Below the pieces are notes generated by a model, which searched no databases, was not told the DNA's origin, and saw only the letters and a program-made list of their open reading frames with translations. Positions 1 through 7,256 of a DNA stretch of 64,000 nt are shown piece after piece. Where the stretch lies: the NCBI GenBank assembly GCA_009777935.1, contig WRKU01000006.1, positions 1 to 64,000 on the forward strand. Direction: 5' to 3'. Positions within the stretch are counted from its first letter, which is position 1, and each line of letters begins with the position of its first letter. The DNA comes from Coriobacteriia bacterium. GTDB lineage: Bacteria; Actinomycetota; Coriobacteriia; WRKU01. Made by a program: the position numbers and the translations under genes.

Positions 1-1631
1 GCAGTACTGTCGCCCACCACGGTCCCATTGCCGTCCACGCGCGCCGCCGTAGTGGCAGACGTGCCCGGAGACCGCAGCCACTGGTGTAGCCACTGAGCGG
101 CGGAACTAGTGTTGTTGTTGATACCTGTTGCCTTACGGACCGAACCACGGTTCGACCACGTGTAGTTGCCGCCCTCATCAAACGGTGTCATATACGTCAT
201 GATTTCACCGACTGACAGCGGGAAAGCGACACCTGCTGTCGTAGCGCCGCGCAAAGTAGCGCTCGGCACAGTGAGCTCATCTGCCCAGCGAGCCTCCGGC
301 GCTGTTACGTCAGTAAAGCTGTATACTGTAGTCGATTCTGTAGGGAACGTCGGCATTACATGTGCCTGCGCACGCAAATCTGCCAGACTAGGCATTGCTG
401 TGCTGTTGTCGAACGCTTTTCCGTTGTTGAACCAGCTATCGACCTCAGTCTTTAACGCCGAAGCATTGTATCCTACATAGTTTCCGCTCGCAACGTATGC
501 ACTGGTGAACAGCGCATCCTTGCTCACGATAAGTTCATACTGGTTGCCGCCAACCATCTGTCGTGACGCGGGGAGGGCGATGAAATCAAGTCCTGCGAAG
601 GAAAGCGGTGCACTCTCCCACGGATAGGCGATACTCGGGTCGAAGGTCGATGCCTCCGGAGGCCAAATGCCATTGATGATAGCCTTACCGTTGAGACCGG
701 CGGCTTCCATCGTGAGACCGTTGACGGTCTGGCCAACGCCATCGCGCATAACGCGAACATCATCTTGTGTTACGACTTCCATGGTGATATCGATCGCGTA
801 GTAGAACGCGCGATTTGCGAGATCGTCGTCTCCATAGGAAACGCCATTCAGGAGGAGACTTGTGCTCTGGTCCCCGTTAATTGCAGAACTATAGTAGAAG
901 TAGCCGTCCTCAGCATAGACCCACATGTTAGGCTCACCAGCCCACACAGCAACGCCCATGACTGTTGCCATACCTGCATCGTAAGCTCTCACATTAGCAG
1001 TAAGGCCCGAGGTTGTACCGGTGCCGGTAAAGCCCCAATCCCACCAATCACGGAACATACGTGATGGCGTATGTCCGACTTCAGTCGGCAATACTACCCC
1101 AAAGGGTCTCCACCAGCTGTCTTCGACAGCAAACCACATATCGCCAACATCGCTGGGAATGTTAGGATCGGGCGTACGCGTCCCGATGAGATCGCCCCAG
1201 TTGCTCTCTTGGAGCGTGTCGAGCATCTTTTGCTCGTTGGCATCGATGAGCGGTGCGAATGGCGCTCCGTTGGTCAGCAAGTTACGACCAGCATCCCAAT
1301 CCTCAGAGTCAATCCACTGCATGAACTCGCGTGCCTGGATACGTGCGATAAAGGGCACGTTACCTGTGTTTTCGACCCATACTTCCTTCTGCCAGTTCTC
1401 CTCGTCTGTGCGGCTAAACACATCGTGGAGCAGGGCATCCGGCGTCGCGTCGTTTGCAAACTGGTTGATGGCGCTCTGTATCGCGCCCCACGCAAACGCG
1501 CCCAGAAGCAGCAACAGGATTGCGATGATGATCGCAATCGTTGCGTTCTGACGCCGACGGCTTCGTGGGCCATCGTTGATATCGGAACTACCGAGCTGTT
1601 CGCTGGTTTGTCCGACCGTCGTCTCAGACAT
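1..1631 (-). CDS. Large exported surface protein with C-terminal WLRSPG (DUF6273-like) domain; runs off the left edge
   Basis: Reading the minus strand from ATG at 1631 gives MSETTVGQTSEQLGSSDINDGPRSRRRQNATIAIIIAILLLLLLGAFAWG...KEVWVENTGNVPFIARIQ...SSAAQWLHQWLRSPGTSATTAARVDGNGTVVGDS, open to position 1. It has an N-terminal TM/signal and a SipW-type 'VWVENTGNVP' motif. Confidence 0.8.
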   Translation of the reverse strand, partial: MSETTVGQTSEQLGSSDINDGPRSRRRQNATIAIIIAILLLLLGAFAWGAIQSAINQFANDATPDALLHDVFSRTDEENWQKEVWVENTGNVPFIARIQAREFMQWIDSEDWDAGRNLLTNGAPFAPLIDANEQKMLDTLQESNWGDLIGTRTPDPNIPSDVGDMWFAVEDSWWRPFGVVLPTEVGHTPSRMFRDWWDWGFTGTGTTSGLTANVRAYDAGMATVMGVAVWAGEPNMWVYAEDGYFYYSSAINGDQSTSLLLNGVSYGDDDLANRAFYYAIDITMEVVTQDDVRVMRDGVGQTVNGLTMEAAGLNGKAIINGIWPPEASTFDPSIAYPWESAPLSFAGLDFIALPASRQMVGGNQYELIVSKDALFTSAYVASGNYVGYNASALKTEVDSWFNNGKAFDNSTAMPSLADLRAQAHVMPTFPTESTTVYSFTDVTAPEARWADELTVPSATLRGATTAGVAFPLSVGEIMTYMTPFDEGGNYTWSNRGSVRKATGINNNTSSAAQWLHQWLRSPGTSATTAARVDGNGTVVGDST

Positions 1632-2150
1632 ATCTGTGTCCTTTCCCTCACCATGGGCAACATAACATCTCCGACTTTTCCTAGCCCAAAAAGCCGACGC
1701 TGTAAACGCCCTTTTCTACAATAAGGCAAAACTATGAATCCATTATCGCACGGGACGAATAGTGAAGTCAAATTTTTCGCGCCTTTTATGCTGCGCGCGC
1801 GTGCTGAGATATGTGATGATTATGTGAATGTTTATGTTATACCACACCTCAGCGTGCCGTGTCGCTACTCAGCGGTATTGGCCGTGAACTAATATGTAGG
1901 GCATGTGAACTCATGCGGTAGTTGTCTGTAGCGAAAGCTGGGCGGTGCGGGTAGCGACCACCCGAGCCTGTGCATTTCCTCTTTCTTAACACGCGCTGTC
2001 TCTTTTCTTACCTATTTTGCGGATTTTTCCAACAAAAATATCGCGTCAAACTAGTGCTTTAGAACCTGCCCTCTGCTATAGTGTCTCTTGGAGTTGGTGC
2101 TTAGGCGACGTTTGCCCCACTTATCCTTCATGGGAAAGGGGGTGATACCT

Positions 2151-2234
2151 ATGACCCTCTATGAGACTGTTTCTCTGGCATTGATGCTGGGAGCGCTCGT
2201 AGCTGCGGTCGTTGCGCTTTGTCAGCGTAAATAG
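2151..2234 (+). CDS. Small hydrophobic putative holin-like type I toxin, 27 aa (module 1)
   Basis: MTLYETVSLALMLGALVAAVVALCQRK, with RBS aaagggggtga, extended -10 TGcTATAGT upstream (~2078), and a hairpin tagccgccgggattccgacggcta after the stop. Confidence 0.7.
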   Translation: MTLYETVSLALMLGALVAAVVALCQRK

Positions 2235-2309
2235 GTAGCCGCCGGGATTCCGACGGCTATCACACATTCGTGGGGTAGTCGCCAATCCACAGGCGCCAAC
2301 TCCACCTAC

Positions 2310-2338
2310 AGTTTAGCAAACTGCCACCTGTACCGCAA
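2310..2338 (-). promoter_or_regulatory. Antisense promoter of module 1 (candidate RNA antitoxin)
   Basis: Minus strand TTGCGG - 17 nt - TAAACT, pointing back into toxin 1. Confidence 0.6.
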
Positions 2339-2399
2339 GACATCTCAGAGCGCCGTGTCGCTTATGAACTAATATATAGGGCGTGTGGTAGTTGTAGGC

Positions 2400-2787
2400 T
2401 GTAGCGAAAGCTGGGCGACTCCATACGCGATGTCGCCCGAGCCTCCGCGTTCCCTTTTTCGCCGGCGCTTCGATACGGCACTACGCGAAAGGAGATGAGT
2501 TCCCTTACCTGCTCTCTGTATGCCGCTTAGCATACACTCCCTGGCAAATCCACTTCACACGGAAGGGTCTTGCGGGTAAGTCTGGACGCACGCCACGCAC
2601 ATTGGTGGCAGCATTGTCGCCCAACACGGTCCCATTGTTGTTCACGCGAGCCGCCGTAGTGGCAGAGTCGCCCGGAGACCGCAGCCACTGGTTTTGCCAG
2701 ATAGCGGCGGAAGGCCACATGCCTGGTGCATCGTAACTCATTCCTACGGCCGCACGCGTACTCTGCAGCCGCACCGCTAGTGTAACA
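2400..2787 (-). repeat. WLRSPG cassette B, ~388 bp (orphan 3' end of a DUF6273-like surface gene)
   Basis: Ends at tgtagc... and ...gctagtgtaaca, shared with cassettes C and D. Minus strand encodes VTLAVRLQSTRAAVGMSYDAPGMWPSAAIWQNQWLRSPGDSATTAARVNNNGTVLGDNAATNVRGVRPDLPARPF. Confidence 0.75.
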
Positions 2788-2888
2788 GAAGTGAGGTAAT
2801 GCCGGTGTTGTACCCCTTATGTGCTATGATGACCGGCACGGGTTGCCGTTAGGCGGTCAATCTCGCCCCGGTTAGGTGGTGAGATACC

Positions 2889-2987
2889 ATGGAACTTCTA
2901 ACATTGATAGCCAATGTGCTAACGATTGTGGGAGCTGCCATGCCGGTGTTGAGGTCTCTGTACCAAAAACACCGCGACCGCCAGTAG
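2889..2987 (+). CDS. Small hydrophobic peptide, putative type I toxin, 32 aa (module 2)
   Basis: MELLTLIANVLTIVGAAMPVLRSLYQKHRDRQ, with RBS aggtggtg, extended -10 TGcTATGAT at ~2822, and hairpin cgaccgcc.../gctgacggtcg at the 3' end. Confidence 0.65.
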   Translation: MELLTLIANVLTIVGAAMPVLRSLYQKHRDRQ

Positions 2988-3055
2988 TTAGCTGACGGTC
3001 GCAACCAATTCATTGGGGCAGACCGCCGCTGCCACGGCAACCCTACCTTATCTAC

Positions 3056-3084
3056 AGTCTAACAAGTATACCAACGCCTTGCAA
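3056..3084 (-). promoter_or_regulatory. Antisense promoter of module 2
   Basis: Minus strand TTGCAA - 17 nt - TAGACT. Confidence 0.6.
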
Positions 3085-3115
3085 GGAGCAACGGGGCAAA
3101 AATTTTGGACTGATC

Positions 3116-3199
3116 GTGGAGCTGCTCCGCACCGTGAGCCAAGCCATCGTGCTTATCTTGCTCATTCTTGAGTTGGTAAGAACCGCGAACCGCCGCTAA
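3116..3199 (+). pseudogene. Related small hydrophobic peptide (module 3), no ATG; possible GTG start or decayed copy
   Basis: GLIVELLRTVSQAIVLILLILELVRTANRR* is homologous to module 4 (LIVEILRAVSQAIALALLIYEIAQKMNRR*), with the same stop-codon hairpin, but no in-frame ATG. Confidence 0.5.
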
Positions 3200-3269
3200 T
3201 CGCGGCGGCTCGCTCCGCGTTATTGGGGCAGACCGTCTGCGACCAAAGCATTGGGCTGCCTTCATCCTT

Positions 3270-3298
3270 ATTCTAGCAAACTGCCACCGGTGCCGCAA
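3270..3298 (-). promoter_or_regulatory. Antisense promoter of module 3
   Basis: Minus strand TTGCGG - 17 nt - TAGAAT. Confidence 0.6.
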
Positions 3299-3335
3299 GA
3301 CATCTCAGAGCGCCTGTGATTCGCGGACTAATATA

Positions 3336-3896
3336 TTATGAGATAGTGATGTCGGCGGCACGCATCTCTTCGATTGCGCGCTCATCGTCGCCGGGGGTGA
3401 CGTTGACGGCACGCGTAGCATCGGCGATGACGGTCACTTCAAAGCCCTCAGCACGCGCATCGAGCGCGGTAAACTTCACGCAGTAGTCGAGCGCGAGACC
3501 GACGACATACACGTGCTCGACGCCCTGTTCGCGCAGATGGCGCGCAAGGCCGGTCTCGGTCACGTGGTCGTTGTCAAAAAATGCGCTGTAGCTATCGACA
3601 TCGAGCGCGGTCCCTTTGCAGACAAAGTGGTCGATGGCCTCGTTGTTCAGATCCTCGTGTAATTCTGCGCCAAACGTATCCTGCACACAGTGTTCGGGCC
3701 ACGGGCCGGGCGGATCGCTCGTGATAAACGAGCAGTGGCCGGGCGGGTGGAAGTCGAGTGTTGCAATAACGAGGTCGAAGCGTTCCATCAGCTCATTTAT
3801 GGGCGCGATAATCTCGTCGGCACCCGGCACCGCCAATGCGCCACCGGGGCAAAAATCGTTCTGTACATCCACGACAAGCAGAGCGGTCTTACTCAT
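3336..3896 (-). CDS. pncA: Nicotinamidase / isochorismatase family hydrolase
   Basis: MSKTALLVVDVQNDFCPGGALAVPGADEI...HFVCKGT...VYVVGLALDYCVKFTALDA; start reassigned from the track to the internal ATG at 3896. Confidence 0.85.
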   Translation of the reverse strand: MSKTALLVVDVQNDFCPGGALAVPGADEIIAPINELMERFDLVIATLDFHPPGHCSFITSDPPGPWPEHCVQDTFGAELHEDLNNEAIDHFVCKGTALDVDSYSAFFDNDHVTETGLARHLREQGVEHVYVVGLALDYCVKFTALDARAEGFEVTVIADATRAVNVTPGDDERAIEEMRAADITIS

Positions 3897-4079
3897 GGTG
3901 TGCCTCCTCGGAACAATAATCGTCTCATCAGCATAGCATAGCCTTCTGCATCTGCTCATACAAATTATTTTGGACAGTATTGTCAAACGTATTGCATTGC
4001 GCAGCTTTATGGTGCATGATGGCCTATGGCAGCCTGATGTTGCAGGCGGTTAATCTTGCCCCGGAAAGGGGTGATAAGG

Positions 4080-4181
4080 ATGGACGTTCACTTGATCGTG
4101 GAAATACTCCGCGCTGTGAGCCAAGCCATCGCCCTTGCGCTCCTCATTTATGAGATAGCACAAAAGATGAACCGCCGCTAA
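4080..4181 (+). CDS. Small hydrophobic peptide, putative type I toxin, 33 aa (module 4)
   Basis: MDVHLIVEILRAVSQAIALALLIYEIAQKMNRR, with RBS aaaggggtga and a perfect 10-bp stem gaaccgccgc-taatc-gcggcggttc that holds the stop codon in its loop. Confidence 0.7.
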   Translation: MDVHLIVEILRAVSQAIALALLIYEIAQKMNRR

Positions 4182-4253
4182 TCGCGGCGGTTCGTCACAC
4201 TCAGTAAGTGGGGCAACCGCCTGCGGTCAAAGCATTGGGCTGCCTTCATCCTT

Positions 4254-4282
4254 ATTCTAGCAAACTGCCACCGGTGCCGCAA
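4254..4282 (-). promoter_or_regulatory. Antisense promoter of module 4
   Basis: Minus strand TTGCGG - 17 nt - TAGAAT, sequence nearly identical to module 3. Confidence 0.6.
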
Positions 4283-4367
4283 GACATCTTAGTGCGCTGT
4301 GTTGGGCGTGAACTAATATATAGGGCATGTGGTACAGATTATCCTGTGGGAAACTCGTATGACACGC

Positions 4368-4673
4368 CTAAACGACAAGTGATTCACCAGTTGCCAGTAT
4401 CTTGGACGCAAAACCACTCGCATCATCTTGCACATCAAGGATGACGGGCTCAATTTCAAGACTTACCTCTCGGGTCAGATGCCACAAGCGCGCCGAATCC
4501 CTCCATGCATCGCCCGTATACCCATCAAATATAATCGCAACATCGATGTCACTATCCGCACATGCTGCACTTTGCACATGCGAGCCATAGAGCACTATAG
4601 CTTTGGGTTGATACTCGCGCGCAACAATCTGCGCATATTTCTGTGCTAATTCTCGAGCTTGGTTCGCAGCCAT
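4368..4673 (-). CDS. Minimal nucleotidyltransferase (MNT-type) antitoxin
   Basis: IVLYGSHVQSAACADSDIDVAII (GSX10DXD motif); overlaps the HEPN gene. Confidence 0.8.
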   Translation of the reverse strand: MAANQARELAQKYAQIVAREYQPKAIVLYGSHVQSAACADSDIDVAIIFDGYTGDAWRDSARLWHLTREVSLEIEPVILDVQDDASGFASKILATGESLVV

Positions 4674-5035
4674 AAGACCAAATTCTCCGTATCAGCAATT
4701 AATTTTACACAGATATCGGCCGTCAAAGATGCCGCAATGCGCTTTTTATCAGAGGGGTACCGCGCTTCAATACTGAGTGGATTAAGCTGCTCCAACAAAG
4801 CCAACTGCGACTCAGACATAATATCTATCATGTCCGCGAGCTCAGCTAAGCGCAATAGATTATGAATTGGTGGCGCGGTTTGCGATTGCGCAGATACCAT
4901 CGCTTTGAGCGCTTTCTCAGCCGCCAAATGACAAAAGAACCCACAGTATAAGTACATCTTTTTCTCAAGCATCGCGCGAGAGGCATCAAGATCCTCACCA
5001 GCACCGTCCAGCCAATATGTAACGTGTGGGTCCAT
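4646..5035 (-). CDS. HEPN domain protein, partner of the MNT protein
   Basis: MDPHVTYWLDGAGEDLDASRAMLEKKMYLYCGFFCHLAAEKALKAMVSAQSQTAPPIHNLLRLAE. The track's longer N-terminus is translated cassette C sequence. Confidence 0.8.
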   Translation of the reverse strand: MDPHVTYWLDGAGEDLDASRAMLEKKMYLYCGFFCHLAAEKALKAMVSAQSQTAPPIHNLLRLAELADMIDIMSESQLALLEQLNPLSIEARYPSDKKRIAASLTADICVKLIADTENLVLWLRTKLEN

Positions 5036-5043
5036 GTAACAAT

Positions 5044-5432
5044 TATAGCAAAGACTCAGGCGGTGCTGGTGTGCAACCACCCGAGCCTCCGCGTTCCCTT
5101 TTTCGCCGGCGCTTCGATACGGCACTACGCGAAAGGAGATGAGTTCCCTTACCTGCCTGCTACGCGCCGCTTGACACGTACCCCCTAGCATAGTCCACTT
5201 CACATGGAAGGGTTATGCGGGTAAGTCTGACGCACGCCGAACGCATTGGTGGCAGCATTGTTGCCCACCACGGTCCCATTGCCGTCCACGCGAGCCGCCC
5301 GAGCAGCAGTGTCGCCCGGAGACCGCAGCCACTGATTCGTCCAGTTAGCGGCGGACAGCCACTTCCTCTCGCGCGTCACAACTCATTCCTACAGCTGCAC
5401 ATGTGCTCCGCAACCGCACCGCTAGTGTAACA
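5044..5432 (-). repeat. WLRSPG cassette C, ~389 bp, frameshifted
   Basis: Same ends and core; NWTNQWLRSPGDTAARAARVDGNGTVVGNNAATNAFGVR, with a frameshift on each side of the core. Confidence 0.75.
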
Positions 5433-5445
5433 TGGCAATCACAAA

Positions 5446-6654
5446 TTATGAATTGGCAAGCTGAGTTGCCGCGTGTGTGCGTATCTCTTCGAGCGTGGGC
5501 AGATCATCGTACACGACTCCCCTCGTCATGACCAGCACGAGACGCGCGGACTTCGTGATTCCCGGCTTAGAGCGTTTTGCCGGGTCATCGCTTATCTTGG
5601 CGCGTGGCTGCCAGGTGACGGCACCGCTCGCGTCGACCTCCTCGATAGCGGTCATCTTGTAGACGCCGTCGAGCGCCGCTTGATCGCCGCCGGTCACCAT
5701 CGCAGTACCGATCCCCCATGCGTCGATGGCAGCACCTTGCTCTTTGAGCGCGGTCACCGCGTATTCATCGAGCGCGTTGCTCGCAACGATCTGTACGTCG
5801 GGCAGGCCAGCCGCATCGAGCATCTCGCGCGCGCGACGCGAAAGTTGTGCCAGATCGCCCGAGTCGAGACGGATGCCGCGCAGCTGCTCGCCACGTGCAG
5901 CCATCTCGTGCGCCACGGTAATCGCGTTGCCCACACCGGTCAGCGTATCGTAGGTATCGACGAGCAACACGGCGTTGTGAGGACTCGTCGCCACATAGGT
6001 GCGAAATGCGTCGAGCTCGTCGGGAAACGCCATAATCCACGAGTGCGCGTGAGTACCGGCGACGGGAATCCCGTAGCGCTTGCCGGCGCGCACATTGCTC
6101 GTCGCATCAACACCGCCGATGTAAGCCGCACGCGAGGCCATCAGCGCGCCATCGGGACCCTGTGCGCGCCGCATGCCGAACTCGAGCACGCGAGCCGGGC
6201 GAGCCGCGAGCACACATCGGGCCGCCTTCGTCGCAATGAGCGTCGAGAAGTTGATGATGTTCAGAAGCGACGTCTCAACCATCTGGCAGAGCGTCAGCGG
6301 CCCGATGACCTGCACGAGCGGCTCGCCGGCAAAGACAACCGTTCCCTCAGGCACGGCTCTGACCTCGCAGGTGAAGTACAAAGTCGCAAGATGCGCGAGG
6401 AAAGACTCGGCGAACAGTGGCGAGCCACACACGGTGGTGCAGGTGCGCAGATAGGAAAGGTCATCTTCGTCGAAACGCCAGTCGCGCAAGAACGCGAGTG
6501 CCGGTTCGAGACCTGCACAGAGAGCGAAGTCGCCCCCAAAGGGATTCGTACGAAACGTGAGCTCAAAGCACGCACGTGGCTCCGATTTAGCGAGCAAAAA
6601 ACGGGCCTGTGCCATCGTCAGCTGGTAGAGATCGGTATGAGTCGCGTTGCCTAT
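5446..6654 (-). CDS. pncB: Nicotinate phosphoribosyltransferase; N-terminus extends upstream of the first ATG
   Basis: TDLYQLTMAQARFLLAKSEPRACFELTFRTNPFGGDFALCAGLE...; the conserved TDLYQLTM lies upstream of the track start 6615, and an ATA at 6654 follows GGGGAGG. Confidence 0.85.
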   Translation of the reverse strand: MGNATHTDLYQLTMAQARFLLAKSEPRACFELTFRTNPFGGDFALCAGLEPALAFLRDWRFDEDDLSYLRTCTTVCGSPLFAESFLAHLATLYFTCEVRAVPEGTVVFAGEPLVQVIGPLTLCQMVETSLLNIINFSTLIATKAARCVLAARPARVLEFGMRRAQGPDGALMASRAAYIGGVDATSNVRAGKRYGIPVAGTHAHSWIMAFPDELDAFRTYVATSPHNAVLLVDTYDTLTGVGNAITVAHEMAARGEQLRGIRLDSGDLAQLSRRAREMLDAAGLPDVQIVASNALDEYAVTALKEQGAAIDAWGIGTAMVTGGDQAALDGVYKMTAIEEVDASGAVTWQPRAKISDDPAKRSKPGITKSARLVLVMTRGVVYDDLPTLEEIRTHAATQLANS

Positions 6655-7256
6655 GGCGTCCGCCTCCCCGGTTGCGTCCTGTCTTGCGCCTTGCCTTGCG
6701 CCTTGCCCGGCGTCTCGGACGCATCGACCTTCTTCCCGAACACAAACCGCTCGCGTGGCTTCTCGGCAAAGAGCGCCACGAGCTCGCCGCCTTCGCCGAA
6801 GAACGCGAGCGCCGTGCGCAGATGTATAAGGCGGGCTTCACTGGCGCCTTCGAGGAGCGACACCGTGTGCTGCTCGGCACGGAGCACCTTCGCATCGCCC
6901 TCACGCGCACTCGTCTGTGTCACCTGAAGTTTGCACGTCTCGCCTTCGGCCGTCCACGTACCGGTGAACGTGTTTATCGGGCATGCGAGCTCGAAGGTGC
7001 CGTCTTTGGCAAAGGTCAGCGTCGCGTGTATATAGTCGTCGAGGCACTCGGCCAGCCCGTGCTGCGAGTAGCAGCGCGTCACCTTTTCGAGCTCCCACGG
7101 ACGACGTCTCAGCGCATCGGCAAGCGGCGGGCCTTCACGATCCGGCCGCGGCCGTTTCTTCATGAAGTGCGCACCCAGAAAGTAAGCGCCAACCAAGATA
7201 AAGAGTAACGTGAGGCGCGGACCCCACCCGCTATCGAGAAACTCGTAAACCGTCAT
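6651..7256 (-). CDS. Membrane-anchored conserved hypothetical
   Basis: One N-terminal TM; overlaps gatB stop and pncB start. Confidence 0.6.
   Translation of the reverse strand: MTVYEFLDSGWGPRLTLLFILVGAYFLGAHFMKKRPRPDREGPPLADALRRRPWELEKVTRCYSQHGLAECLDDYIHATLTFAKDGTFELACPINTFTGTWTAEGETCKLQVTQTSAREGDAKVLRAEQHTVSLLEGASEARLIHLRTALAFFGEGGELVALFAEKPRERFVFGKKVDASETPGKAQGKAQDRTQPGRRTP

Noticed and set aside
4646-5203. Extended 185-aa HEPN ORF
   Set aside because: Its first 56 codons are translated cassette C repeat; the native start is MDPHVTYW at 5035.
5473-6927. 484-aa plus-strand ORF
   Set aside because: Lies antisense to pncB and the 6651-7256 gene; composition is Arg/His-rich, typical of GC-driven shadow ORFs.
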